Positions 24,617-38,559 are shown, numbered from the stretch's first letter. The stretch: DNA of 64,000 nucleotides from Hermodice carunculata (GCA_964020975.1 OZ026618.1:33999349-34063348); one strand, 5' to 3'. Notes: generated by a model not told the origin, from the letters alone. Numbers and translations: made by a program.

Positions 24617-26030
24617 TACTGAATTGAATTGAATTGAACTTTATTTTCATATCAAAACAAAATACATATGCATAAATAATTGATCACAAGGCGATGAAGG
24701 TTTCCAGAGGAGTTGAACTTATCTAAGCTTGGCCTCAATAAATAAGTTGACCAGTCAAGTGTTACAAAAACTAACCCACTCTCTCGCAATCACATTACAC
24801 ACTCACATACACACACTTGTGCAGTAACTAAAGATCACTACGAGTGAAAAAGAGTGAGTGGGGAAAAATAGAAAAATATTAAACTAGTACTTGTTAAAAT
24901 GTGTTCGATATTCTGATGACTGTTATATGTGAAATCCTGACTAGGTTTCTCTGACTTTTTTATTTTATTTTATTTTATTTTCATTTTTTTTTTTTTGGCA
25001 CAAACGAATATTTTACACTTTATGCGCAGTTGAATACAAAATTTAATGAGGTAGTGATAAAATATGCACTTTACATTCTCTGTAAAGGAGCAGTTGTACT
25101 TGTACACGTGGTAAACAATAATTATAAACAAATTCTGAAACGGACATTCAACCATTTACTATAAGTTGGATATCTGGGGGGGGGGGGTTGGGGGGATGGA
25201 AGGATCAGGAAAGTTCACACATAGGTCTATAACCTGAGGTATGAGTGCAATTATGAGTGAAGTATATTCATATGTTATCATGCTCTTTTCCTCATAAAGT
25301 TATTCCAGTATGGAGCTATTGATGAAGAATATAAACGAAGACCAAAAATTAATGGGGGTGTATTATGTGAAGAGGCGTAATGGCATTTGGTTATCTGTAA
25401 AATTCAATAACTATAGGTAGCAAGGAAGAATTGTTTCAACATACGTTTAAACCTTATTATATTATTTTGTTGTCTTAGTTCTGGTGGGAATTTGTTTCAC
25501 ATTTGTGCGCCTGTAAATTTAGTCATGTTCTGGCCATGTTTTGAATGTATGTGAGGGACATGTAAGTTTGAGCTTTTTTGTGTAGTGTTGGTGTGACGTG
25601 TTGGTGTATGTGGTGGTTAGACGTAAATTAATTATTGTAAATTGTTGGATGTTTTCCATTGCTTTGTTTATACACGAAAATTAAGTTGGTATAATCATAG
25701 ATGTGGTGAATTTTTAATACTTTTGCCTCATTGTGCACGAGGTCAGTGGGTGTTCTGGGGTGGAAGTTTTGGAGACTCTTTAAGCTTTCGTTTTGAATGA
25801 TTTGTAATTTCTTCTTTTTTTTTTATTTTAGATTTGAAATTGATGTTCTACCATATACTTCAGTTCTGTATGATATTCTTGGGCAAATGAAAGAGTAGTA
25901 AAGTATTCTGGCACAATATCTACTGTTCATGTAATTTAAAATTATGCTGCTCGTCAAAAATTTAATCTTTCGCATTTCCATGCTGAGACTAATCTTTTCC
26001 AAACTTTTTCTTTGAAAAATTTTCTCCTCA
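24617..26030 (-). mobile_element. LINE relic, C-terminal reverse transcriptase region, 3' UTR and (TTCAA)n tail
   Basis: Read on the minus strand, 25860-26030 gives KISLSMEMRKIKFL, LYYSFICPRISYRTEVYG and then LQIIQNESLKSLQNF, the thumb and C-terminal landmarks of CR1/L2-type LINEs. The order K..L..LY.S.I.P...Y..E.WG, then L..IQ....R, is classic. The frame continues with stops through VLKIHHIYDYTNLIFVYKQS to about 25600. About 1 kb of noncoding 3' sequence follows and ends in AAATAAAGTTCAATTCAATT with a five-base repeat tail at 24618-24641. The catalytic core and upstream parts are absent (5' truncation). The element is degraded but retains a clean 3' end with a poly(A)-signal-like AATAAA. Confidence 0.75.
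24953..24996. repeat. T-rich tract (TTTTA)n
   Basis: A TTTTA-unit run followed by a pure T run, inside the 3' UTR of the minus-strand LINE relic (so A-rich on the element's own strand). Confidence 0.9.
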
Positions 26031-27309
26031 ACATTGTAAAGTACCCTTCTATTCCAACGTTCAAATAAAAAAGCCAGAACTCTCGTCCACTCTATGAAAT
26101 AGCTATAACTTTGCAGTTTTGGAAAGATATTTATTTCAGTTCAGTATACACGCCTTCATTTTGACTCAAGCCTGTTGAATTCACACCTATTAAGATAGGA
26201 GTTTAAGAAACCCCAAGGTGTTCTTGCGGTTCTGCAAGTGAAAACAAGTGTCATAATTCTCTACACCCGTTCTTTTTTATACTTTCCAATTATCAATTTT
26301 CAGTACAAACATGTCTTGTATGCTCTGTTGTTTACTAAAAACAGCCCCTTGTACCTTTTCAGAGAGATTTCTGAGCAAAATATAAACATTTTAGCTATAC
26401 AGGGATGCATAGCAGTTACAAAGCGTTTTAAACGGAATTGTGTTGACTGATACTTAAATTATTCTTTAAATATAATCTGATAAATGTGTAGGTGAGGTGT
26501 ACTTCACGACAATTTTCGTTTAAACCAGGTCTGGCTACACAGGTTCTAGGCTGCGTACTTTAAGGCTTCAATGATTTTTTTACTTGGGATCATTGTTGTT
26601 TGGCACGCAACCAGTTAAAAGTGATGTGAGCAATAATTTTCAACCCAGTTCCTGCAGGGTGATCAGGACTCCTGTCGTAAAACAAAGCTCTTGTCACGGT
26701 TTTCGTCCTTTTAACGTGAGAAAAAGCATTGCTTTGCAACACTGAGATCCGAAAATTCCGTGACTTATTGTATAGATAAAGTAGTTGAACTAGTTTTCTG
26801 TGTGTCACATGGTCAGGTTTTTTAAAATTAATTTAATCCTACTCTAACCAGCATAACCTGTTCCTCATTTTGATAATTTGCACATGACAGGAAACATGGA
26901 ATATTTTTCCATATTTTTTCTCAAAAATTGCAAATATCAATGATAAGATTGCTAAAAACAAGGCCATGTCCTTTTGAAATCAGAGGGTTTCGTACCGCTT
27001 CATTAAATTCCCTGTGAGACCCTACAACACTGTTGATATGTTACCAATGAGAATCCAGCAGCATGATTCCCAATAAAGTTTATTTTTATGTGTCTTTGTT
27101 GAAAAAAGGGGTAAAGCTGCAGTGACTGTAACTGACTTTCTTCTATCATTGTTTTCCTCGGATGGTATTTGCTGAAAACAAGCTTTATGTAATAATACAA
27201 ACCCTTGCGCACACTTTCGGTTTGGACTCTGTGATTTCCCTGACATTTAGAAACACACACAAAATCCAAGTTACTGTAATTACTGAACTGAATGTCCATT
27301 GACTTGCAT
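26031..27309. other. AT-rich spacer, no gene seen
   Basis: No recognised coding or repeat feature; frames of 70-98 codons on the minus strand lack known motifs. Confidence 0.35.
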
Positions 27310-27858
27310 AGTTTTCAACAGGAAAGGTGCACTTACCGATCAGTACCCAAATTGGAAAAAAAAAATTAAAAAAACGTTAAAAATTAGGAATACATAGCAG
27401 TGCCACCTAGATTACAACTTTGTTTGACCCTTTGGTAAGAAACATATCCCCAATGTTCCAGCTTAATATGAATTGCGGTTCTAGAGCAAAAGTAGAAAAA
27501 AAGCAACCCCCCCCCCAAAAAAAGCAGCGCCACCTGGTATACAAATACAAACCTATAAGTCCCCACAACTGTTCCTGGTTTATATCAAAGCAATTGGGTG
27601 AGCGGTTTTGATTATTTTAGATGTGTCCCCAAAAGAAAACAAATCATAAAAAATAAAAGAAATTCAGTGGAGCATGACCATTTGAACAAACTTGTTAGAC
27701 ACCTACCCAAGGTACATTGCCAATATGTTTGAAGTAAATCTGGCCGACGGTTTTTGAGAAGTCGAAAATGTGAGTTGTGGATAGACGATGTACTACGGAC
27801 AGAGAGACGACGGACCATCCTTTAAGCTCAGAGGACTGACAGCTCAACTGAGCTAAAA
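27310..27858 (+). repeat. interspersed repeat family A, copy 1, ending GAGCTAAAA
   Basis: Contains in order CAGCGCCACCTGGT, then TTGGGTGAGCGGTTTTG, then GGAGCATGACC, GGTACATTGCCAATATGTTTG and the end GACTGACAGCTCAACTGAGC followed by TAAAA. Parts recur at 37480-37740 (middle part) and 38560-38895 (3' part). The terminal GCTCA...TGAGC can form a short hairpin just before CTAA, which is a Helitron-like layout, but no 5' terminus is defined. The type of element (SINE, non-autonomous Helitron or other) is unresolved. Confidence 0.6.
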
Positions 27859-29214
27859 ACAATTGTTAAATTTTGCACTCTTGACACTTTGATGGATACT
27901 TCAGAATGTCTTTTTGAATATTACTTTTGTTTAATGCGAACCGTTGGTTTTTCAACAAATAAAAGGCATTCTAATGGGCAGTAACTGTTCCTCGTTCTTT
28001 GCTGATTTTATTTGAAAAAAAGGACAATGTAACAAATGAGAGTGTCGTAGCCCTACTGTCAACCACCACATGTCAGTCTACGTTGTAAGGAATGGAGGAA
28101 GTCCCTTGAAATACAGCTTACAAAGTACACTCCAATTCACATCATTCTCGTCGTTTTGCACAAGTTACTGTATACCAAAACGGGAGACGGGTGTGTGTGT
28201 GGGGGGGGGGGTACTCATGCAACAATACATGTATGTTCTAACAACTAAATGATACAACACATTCATCATGTAATTATACCAATCCTTGTACATTTTACTT
28301 TGAAAATAGCTTAAGAAAGTGACTTATTCATTTTACTATTAGTTTCTTAGCCCAGTTTATCAACAAATGAGCAAAGGTTTGCTGTGGTGGTATAATATTT
28401 GCAATATACAAATTAAGACTCGTAATTTGCTAAAAGGATCTGATAATGATGAAGCATGTCTTTCTTGCAGACGTGACTCAGGTTTTAATATCAAGCAGCG
28501 ATGTCTCTGGGAGACATTTTCACAAAACAACCATTTTTCTCCGTTATAAAAATGAAAACTAAGCATATTTTCTACTCTGGAAAATCTGCTTCCCGAAGCT
28601 CTCCGGCAGTAATACTTCAACACCAAAAAGAAAGAAAAAAGAAGATGAATTATACATCCACCATATCCATACAGGAGGTAAATATGACTTTACTTATAAA
28701 TAGCTGGTGCGAAATAGAGCAAGCTTCCTAAACATTGTCCAGCTGCTTACAACAACCATTTAGTCACGAAGGCCCTTTTCCATGTTGTTTTTTTTCTCTC
28801 TCTCTTTTTGTAGTTGAGTACGAAAAAAAAAAAACAATGTATCCCACCATTTCACTTAAAGGATTCCTCACATCGTCCTGCGGGAACACAACTGAAAACA
28901 TCGAAAAGGATTCAGACACATAACATAACATAACATAACATAACCCCACTTTTTTAGATTTTTTTTTCATAACTCACACACACAGGCATAAATAGTTGTT
29001 TCCACCAAACTGTATGGTCACAGCTTTAATTTTTGAAGGGGTCGGGGGAAGGAAGGGTAGTACTTTAGTGGAAATAACGTCTTTCATCATTATTATGAAA
29101 TATTTGAGTTATGATTATAGACTAGCATGTCTTTTTCTTAATTTCCACCAGTTCAATTTGGCGGTATCATCTACTTTACACATGAGTAGAATATATATTT
29201 AGCGAAACTGGATC
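27859..29214. other. spacer, no gene seen
   Basis: No recognised gene. It holds a short GT/G run at 28190-28211 and a pentanucleotide array (ATAAC)5 at 28919-28943. Confidence 0.4.
28919..28943. repeat. (ATAAC)n short tandem repeat, 5 units
   Basis: Five uninterrupted pentanucleotide units. Confidence 0.9.
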
Positions 29215-30095
29215 GTGGCGGATTGACACAGAGGAAATCCTGTGAAACGTCGGCCCTTTATCCAATCAGTTGCCGTATCGATACTGGACCAAGCGGGCAC
29301 AGACGCAGGTTGTCATGAACGTATGTAACTCATCCCAGGTCCTGATTATGGATTTATATTGTAAAGTGGTTAATATCGTGGAGCCCCAAATAAGTTCCTT
29401 TAACTGATACATTTATCAAAGTATCAGCACCAGTTATAAGGGAATTATGTATGGCCTTCCTTGAGCCTGTCTTGAGGTGCCGCAGGTCGGAAGCGCTCTT
29501 CTATCACTTTCTAGTGTGTCTGTGTGGCGACCCTATACACAAGTCTAGAAGCCCCGCACATTTGTATCATGGAAGCGAGTCATACGGTATATAAATAACA
29601 AAAACTAGTTCCATGTGTCTGTGTGTGTGTGTGTGTGTAAACCTATATATACTCAAGTCCGGACAGCCCGCAATCTTGTATCATGGAAACGAGTCGTTTG
29701 TTTTTGTTTGTTTTTTCCCTTGTATCAATCTGACCAGGCAGAACATGGAAAGATTGACCGTTTTCATTACAAACTGCCGCATTTATGTAAGATTTGCTCC
29801 ATATAAAGCAAGGAACAGAGTTTACACGGAAAGTGCCAGTGACTACCAACCACCTCATTGTCGACTGGTTTTTGTAGATTTCCTTGAAGAAGTTTCACAC
29901 TCCATCACGGAAATCGATTTTGTATCAATAAACAATAAATTAAACGTTAGACTGTTGGCAGGTATCTTCATTAAACTAAGAGCCATGTGACCGATACCGA
30001 ACGACGGGCCACTGTACCGATTCAACTGTATACATATTACCAGAGTGGGCGATTAAACTGCAGTCATGTTAAATATACAATCGTGAAATACCAAT
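29215..30095 (+). repeat. left arm of a large inverted duplication
   Basis: Matches the reverse complement of 31430-32320 along its length. Shared landmarks in order include TCAGTTGCC, GACGCAGGTTG, AAGTGGTTAATATCGTGGAG, CACCAGTTATAAGGG, CCTGTCTTGA.GTGCCGCAG, GTATCATGGAA, a GT microsatellite, CCTATATATACTC, a second GTATCATGGAA, TTTGCTCCATATAAAGC, AGAGCCATGTGA and GTATACATATTACCAG. In one 123-base block I aligned by eye (starting ACAAACTGCCGC, about 29769) there are 17 differences, about 86 percent identity. Most differences change amino acids in the one frame open in both copies, so there is no sign of coding constraint. Confidence 0.85.
29617..29638. repeat. (GT)n microsatellite inside the left inverted arm
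   Basis: About 11 units. The corresponding place in the right arm holds the CA array at 31868-31904, so the microsatellite predates the split of the arms. Confidence 0.95.
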
Positions 30096-30143
30096 ACCAC
30101 ACCTAAACTGTGAGGGAACCAATGAAAATCACCGTTTAGTATA

Positions 30144-30147
<4 letters not shown>

Positions 30148-30239
<92 letters not shown>

Positions 30240-30253
30240 GCATATACATATAT
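30148..30253. repeat. (TA)n microsatellite
   Basis: A TA array with a few TACATA and GCATATACA interruptions near its right side, just inside the left inverted arm. Confidence 0.97.
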
Positions 30254-30721
30254 AATTACTAGGCAACAAAAGTAAATCTCCGCTCTTTGGAATCTGTGTT
30301 TTGTATGTTTTCAGGTAAATTACTAAAATTTCTGTTGACATGTGGGACATAACATCTTGTTTGCATTGTCTGTGATTTTAAAAGGCAATGGAACCCACGT
30401 TTGGCTGCGTTCACACTGGATACAAGTCAGAGTTGAAATGGAGAGTTCGCAAACATGTCATTGGACAACACTGTAAACTCTCAATGTGCTTCTCTGTGAA
30501 CGGGGATAACACAAGCAAAATTACTTAAAGATGGTCTCTTTTTAACTTTCCGTTTGAAAAAAATTTCACTTAAAAAAAGGAAGACACGCTTCACTCGGCA
30601 AGGTCACACTTGATATAAGCTTGCATAACCAAGTGTTTTGAGATGGATATTAACAAGGACAGGAAAGGCGGCACTACCTCACTGCCCCGTGCTCATCAAT
30701 TTTGCATACTTTCCATTTCAA

Positions 30722-30798
<77 letters not shown>

Positions 30799-31429
30799 AC
30801 TGCAAATGCAATCAAGCACGGTCACCAGATCTTATGAAAATCACATGTACATTGTCAAGATGTTAAGTCATACAGACCTTTTTTTTTTTTTTTTTTTTTT
30901 TTGTTTTGTTTTGTTTCGTTTTGTTTTTTTGTTTTTCTAGTCATGAATTAATAATATTTTAGTTCAACTTGTATGGGTGCTACTGTTGATGCCAATCCAG
31001 TATACTGTATTGCGTATCTTGACTCCTGGGCCTGCCTACGTCTTTTCGTTTATTTATATTCCATGATTATTTGCCACAAGGATGGCGCTGTATGTATGCA
31101 TTGACCCACACCGGTCGTTTACTGCAATGAAGATTTCTATTTCATCAATACAAATTAAAATACACATGTCCATAATATTCCTTAAATACAGACACTTATC
31201 TGTGAAAATGCAAATATTGACAATAAGTATCGTAAACACACTCGGAAGGCAAAAAAAAATATATAAAAATGAAATAAAATTGAAAGGGGGGGGGGGGGTA
31301 GGAGGGAGAGACGTGACAACGAGGGCAGGTTTGATGCGATTATTCTATTGTCATTTTTTTTTTTAATTTTTGACAGTATCCGTCTAAATAGTTTTGCTTG
31401 GTTGGCACGAGTGTAAAAACCGACGTCTG
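30254..31429. other. spacer between the inverted arms
   Basis: Holds a TA array (30725-30796), a T/G tract (30880-30938) and a GCGTTCACACTGGATA string (30405-30420) of a kind often seen at ends of small DNA transposons. No coding sequence recognised. Confidence 0.4.
30725..30796. repeat. (TA)n microsatellite, about 72 bp
   Basis: Uninterrupted TA array. Confidence 0.98.
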
Positions 31430-31865
31430 TTTTTAGTATTTCGATATGGTATATATTTAATGTGACTGTAGTTTGATCACTCACGCTGGTAATATGTATA
31501 CAGTTGAATCAGTACAGTTGTCCGAAGTTTGATAGTGATCACATGGCTCTAAAGTGTAATGAAAATACTTGCACAATAATAAGAATTCTAGTATCTTGTT
31601 ACTACATCGATTTCCATGATGAAGTATGAAACTTTTCCTCAAGGTAAACGACGAAAACCAGACCACAATGAGGTAGTTGGTAGCCACTGACACATTCCGT
31701 GTAAAATCTGTTCCTCGCTTTATATGGAGCAAATGTGACATAAATGCAGTAGTTTGTAACGGAAGCGATCCCCATTTTCATCTTCTACCTTGTCCAAAAC
31801 CAAACAAATGACTCCTTTCCATGATACATAATACCAGAGGATCCGGAATTAGGAGTATATATAGG

Positions 31866-31910
<45 letters not shown>

Positions 31911-32320
31911 AGTTTTTTGTTATTCATATGCTCTATGACCTGTTTCCATGATACAAAATACTGAGGGATCCGGACTCGAGTATTGGGTCGCCCATCCCAC
32001 CCACCCCCTCCCTCCCCAACGCACTGGATGGTGAAAGCAGGGCGCTTCCGAGCTGCGGCACTTCAAGACAGGCGCGAGGACGGCAATAGATAATGCCCTT
32101 ATAACTGGTGGTGATACTTTCATAAATGCAACGGTTAAGGGAGCATGCTTTGGGCTCCACGATATTAACCACTTTACAACATATAAATCCGAAATAAGGA
32201 ACTGGAATAAGTTACAGGCGCTCATGTCAACCTGCGTCGGCGCCCGAGTGATCCAGTATTACTTAGGCAACTGATGGGAGGACTTCCTGAGGTTTCAGCG
32301 GGTGTCTGCGGTCTCAACCC
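31430..32320 (-). repeat. right arm of the large inverted duplication
   Basis: Reverse-complement counterpart of 29215-30095. It has the same internal order, including the duplicated GTATCATGGAA motif and the CA microsatellite in the same slot. Near the outer end, about 31995-32020 (C-rich on this strand) has no counterpart in the left arm, so a small insertion has occurred. Confidence 0.85.
31868..31904. repeat. (CA)n microsatellite inside the right inverted arm
   Basis: About 18 units, longer than the matching array in the other arm. Confidence 0.97.
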
Positions 32321-34789
32321 TTTTTCAAATATCCCCAAGTATATACACTACTCACATTTTATAATATACCTCTTACAGTTCAGGCTATATATGGCAATCT
32401 TATTTCATGTGTTGCACTCTATTTTTTACATTATATGTAAAGTGAAAGGCTTGCTGTTAGTAAGTGGCTAAAATCTGCAGTTCATTCACAGTGAGAAATG
32501 CGTGACGAAGAAGTGTCCATGTAAAAACCTAATGGTTGCCTTTGGATATGTTTCCCACACAAACTGACAGGAATAACTCGCGCTGCAATCGGTAACTTCA
32601 TCGATATATGAATATTGGAGTATTTAAGAGTTTAGTTTCGCAAGCATAACAATTATAAGGATCATGTAGAGTAGAAAATAAATTCTGTAGGCCAGCTACA
32701 CATAGTGTGAGCACCGTGGATATGTCTGATCCAGGCCTCAGTAGGGATTTGTAAAATTATTAATGAAAAATTGTTTTCCTCAGATGTTCAATTAGGATTA
32801 AACTGTTTTATTTTTCTCTTCTTTTTTAGTGTCAGGTGTTCAGGTTTTAGAATCTGCCTGGGGTTCAATTTTGAAATAGGTGTTTGGCTTTAGTAAAAAA
32901 TACAATATTGTAGTTTATTTTATAGTCCATAGTATCTCACTAGTTATTGCGACAGTCCAGCACAGTACAGCATGCAGGATGTGCACGGCAGCGGTAGTTG
33001 AAACACAATTCCAAAGGATTTGTTGTTATTTTTCCTTAAGGTTACTAGTTCTTGGCTGATATGGTCTGATTGAGACTACATTGGTACACATAGTTGAAGA
33101 TCTCCGTATATCCCGTAAACGTATTTAGTTGACTCAGATACATGTGGAGTCGTACACTCTCTGAGGTACCTCCTGTATCATGAAAATTCCATCCGTTCAT
33201 GGGACTTTGAACATATTTTACACATCTTGCTCGCCAAAACTATTTATTTTTTTTCTCCTTGACATTTGTATTGGAAGATGATTGTTGATGTTTTGGTAGT
33301 TCTTGGATCTGTGCCAACACAAGCCAAAAGATATAAACAACTGCAAACAAAGGCCAATTTCGCAACTTGCCCACTGAGCTGCCCCTAATGCAGTGGCTTT
33401 CACCATGAGTTCAGACCAAATGTTCCGGTATAAAGTGATGGAATGCCAACGGCTCCACACAAGTTTAACTCCCATCCTTTAAGAAAACATTCTTGAGTCG
33501 TCAACATGTATCTTGGAAATAGGGTAATATTCATCAATTTGATGTTGTACTAATACATTGCTTATACCTCCCTATTTGTATTGATCGTGATCACAAATGG
33601 TTAGACCTGCAGACGAGATATATGACCACTAACTGGCAGCATCCTTGATTGTTAATGTATTATTGTTACGAACCAGCAGCCCTCCGAAAAAAAGGGTCAG
33701 ATCCCGGTCCACTGTCACAGTTAATTGTTCTTCCCTAAGACACAATGTGCACAAATTAAGAAACTACAGAAACGAGCACTGCTTTGAAGTACCAAAGTTT
33801 GTCAAGTACAAATGTCCAATACGCCTGTAAGGAAAAAAAAACATTTTACTACTGTGTTTCCATGGCGAAGATCATATAGTATCTGTAATTACATCAACTG
33901 GAGACAGTGTGTAAGAAAACAAAAACAAAAAAAACAAAACAAAACAAAAAAAAAAAAACAAAAAACACATTGTGTGTTAAGAATGCTATCTGTTTTGCTG
34001 CATAACAGGCATGGATATGTGTAATTTTATAAATAGCCTGCTGCAAGTTGAGTCGCAGAAAGCAGCTCGTCTTTATGTGATGATTATTTTCATATGAATC
34101 TCTGGTCCTATTCAGTGGTAACATATTATGCAAATGATTTTATGTGTGTGTCTGAAGGCATCAACAATGCTGAGAAGCGAGAAAACCATTTTATGTAATG
34201 GGAGGACAAGTCAATTGATTGATCGAGTGACAGGCAGATGGCTAGAGGTTGCCTTTATGAACGGAACTAAATGTTCTTTACATATATCCTTGAATAAAAT
34301 GTTTGGGTTTGTCTGGAGCCTTTCGAAAAACCATTGCTTGAAAACAAGTTATAAATCTATTTATGATAGTTCGGGGCCCCAAACAATTATTGAACTGACT
34401 ATGCTTCAAACGTAAATTTGACATTAATTGAGCAATGTAAACGACATTACAACTAACATCAAATATAACATTATCACACCCATGGACTTGTGTCGTCATA
34501 TGTTGCGAGCCCTTGTATTAATGTGTTGAAATTGGAACTGGAGAAAAAAAATAGCTAAAGGAATGCAAGTGTTGAACACTGTCTCTTATAGAACTCATGT
34601 ATTCTAAAAAAAGAGGCAACTACGTTACCGTACCGAACCAATAAATGGTTAGTTGTTATCAAGTAACAGACAGATTAAGTGTCTTAAGTAAGCAGCTTTG
34701 TTGTCAGATTTTCAAGATGTTTGAATGATAAACACGCTTAAATGCGATCCGCAACATGTGCGGAATAACATAATATAGTCCACAAAACA
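32321..34789. other. AT-rich spacer, no gene seen
   Basis: About 2.5 kb. Frames of up to 95 codons (33218-33475 minus, 34128-34415 plus) have no recognised motif. An A/C tract (AAAAC-like units) lies at 33917-33968. Confidence 0.4.
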
Positions 34790-35494
<705 letters not shown>

Positions 35495-37479
35495 GAATGG
35501 ACATGTCTGTAGATACTCCATGAAAATGTATTTTCTTTAGCTTCTGACTTTTAGGGGCTGTAGCTTTGAATAATTTGCGTTGTGCACATATAATTATAGC
35601 AAACCGTAATTCTGCGCGATGTATGAGATCTAAGTGTCGTCATCACGTTCATAAGGGTAATTTTAATTAGTCCCAACATATCCAATGGTATATGAACAGC
35701 AGCCCCACTTAGACAAGCTCTTTGTTTTTTAGGGGACCCCATTTGAATATATCTAATACACTGTTGAAACATTTTGAGGTAAGTTCTACTTATTTGTGGT
35801 CGACAGCACTAACCGATAGTCCTGCTGACTACCCCTACTACAGCAGTGTTTGTTGCTAAAATGCGTGCACACAATTGCAAATATATGTATGATTTTCTGA
35901 TACCCCAATAATCATTCTCAAAATGTTGCTTTTGATGGCCGTTTATGTCGACTACAAAATATAAAACATGGGGTCCTCAAGGCTCGTCTATAGGCCATAC
36001 GCTGCTTTAAGAAACATCTATGCCTTAAATTACCATTTAGAGACTGTAAATTCCGAGTGTTTATAAATGATGCTGCCATCTTTTCATGCCCAACTGCTAT
36101 ATACATACACACTGACCTTCCTACATTTAACTCGGAGTCCTTACTTTGTGAGCGTGACCACGGAACAGCCAGGTCTCAAACCTAGAACTTTTGGAATTAA
36201 TCATGTAGCCAAAAAGGCACACACACATATCCGTCAGGCCATATCCCAATTCTTATTTTTAAAAAAGCAGTTCAATTTGTAAGCCAGCAATATTGCAATG
36301 TGGAATTTAGTTAAAAATAATACTTGTTTAGAATATAAAGGAGGGCAGGTAAATATTTTAACTGAATTTACCGTCACTCTAGTTAGATCCAGTTGCTTTT
36401 TCTGTTCCAAATTATTGTTCAATGCATTTGCTTTTGATGTTTTGATGAATTTACTCTGATAAATGATTTTCGAACCAAAACGTTAGATTTTATCTTAAAT
36501 TTCAAAATATTGTCAATAAATGTTTTCCGTCAATTAGCAATCAATAACACATTTCTGTTTGAACTGTTAAAACCCTGTTTATTAGATTTTACCTGGGAAG
36601 AAAGGAGAGTTAACAAAGATGGGCTGTATTCAGTTGAAATAAAAGTTTTGTGGAATGGGTTTGTGTTTAATACTTTATTATACCAACGTTTTCAATCAAC
36701 AGTGCACTAGAACATATAACATCTTCTAGTTTGAATTTCGCATATAACATGTATAGTTCATCATCTTTGCACAACCATTAGCTGAAGTACTGTAATTGCC
36801 AATTATTAGATTCATTGCTCTGCAATAGTTGTATATCCCATGACTCATTCCATTGTTAACTGCATATACTACATGTTAATGTTGGGCTAACAAGGCGAAA
36901 GTGATCTTAGTATAGGTTCGCTTGAGGTATATACAGAACAGTGTCAGTGACTTTCACTGAAAGATTACACCAGGGAGGAGGATCTCACCTTCCTGGTTAG
37001 ACACTTCCAGTGATAATTTCTGTCCGTTGACCTCAGCTTAAAGTGGGATTATTCTACGCTGATCGGGGCTATTTAACGCTGGCAATTAGGGTGAAATATT
37101 GACGTAATAAAGTAAGTCTCAATGATTTTTTTAACAAAATAAAGGAGTAATACAGTTAGGTATCATGTATTGACATACAAATGAGGTAATTGTGACCATA
37201 GTTTCCTCTTCATTGTATTATACCCCCAGAAAATCACAACTTCTAGCCAGTCTGCTCCAAAGAAACAGGTGAGAAGACTGTGAAATCCTTCTGCAAAGCT
37301 GACCTTGCATGCACAGACTGAAGTAATCCTTTCCCAGAGTTGCTAATGTTTTTAGTGCACAGTAGATAGACATTGTCAACATCAACACATACCAATATCC
37401 ATACCCGTACCCATACCTAACCCTTTTCCGACTTCCCGTATTTATTTTGACCATTTATTCAAAAGCAGAATGAGAGCAC
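35495..37479. other. spacer with doubtful retroelement traces
   Basis: At 35970-36080 (+) a frame reads WGPQGSSIGHTLL, like the GVPQGSxxGPxLF box of reverse transcriptases, and another frame shortly after reads RVFINDAAIF. On the minus strand at 35640-35730 a peptide reads CLSGAAVHIPLDMLG, faintly like a Gypsy integrase linker. Neither is long enough to call. The rest shows no recognised feature. Confidence 0.25.
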
Positions 37480-37740
37480 CATTATGTAGTAGAAACAATG
37501 GTGCACATCAAGTCCAGGTACATTGCTATCAAGTTTGAAGAAAATGCAACATATACGTCCATGGAAGTAGCAAAACGATAAAAAATTAAAGTGCACAAGA
37601 GCTTAAAAAAAAATAGAAAAAAGAATCACAGCACCACCTGTTCAAAGTGTGAAGGTCGTAGGGTCCCATACTTGTCTCTCTCCAATTTCGACACAACCAG
37701 TTGAGCGGTGTCAGAGCAGAATTTTGTGGATGTTGCCAAA
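37480..37740 (+). repeat. interspersed repeat family A, copy 2 (middle part)
   Basis: Shares GGTACATTGCTATCAAGTTTG, ACAGCACCACCTG and AACCAGTTGAGCGGTGTC with the copy at 27310-27858, though block order differs in part. The terminal GAGCTAAAA is missing. Confidence 0.45.
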
Positions 37741-38058
37741 GAATAAGCAAACATTATGTAAGGAAATCCAAATATCACTAAAGCGCAACTACTTGAATGC
37801 CTTGGCAGATGCTGCCATAGAGTTTATCCCTGCAAATTGTGACGTGAATCTGATTGATCATTACAGAGAAGTAAGAAACAGAAATTATCATTGTGACTTC
37901 CATCCATTTATAATGTAATTATTTGCAATGCATGCATTAATCGAAAACTATTGCAACTTCAATTCGTTTCAACTCAGGTATCCACAGCAGCACCATATTG
38001 TAAAAACCAAAGGTGCCCCCCCCCCCGGCATATTTATATAGTACGTCCAAAAAAAAAA

Positions 38059-38480
<422 letters not shown>

Positions 38481-38559
38481 CCAGTCAACTGAGCTGACAG
38501 AAAGGAAGAAAGTAGGCCTACATCAAAAAATGTCCATGTGCTATTATAATGTATTTGAG

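Noticed and set aside
29613-29990. 125-codon frame in the left inverted arm
   Set aside because: The matching frame in the other arm differs mostly by amino-acid changes, so there is no evidence of selection on a protein.
34128-34415. 95-codon plus-strand frame from ATG
   Set aside because: No recognised motif, no splice signals of note, and an overlapping minus-strand frame.
37649-37918. 89-codon plus-strand frame
   Set aside because: Starts at GTG within a repeat copy and matches nothing I recognise.
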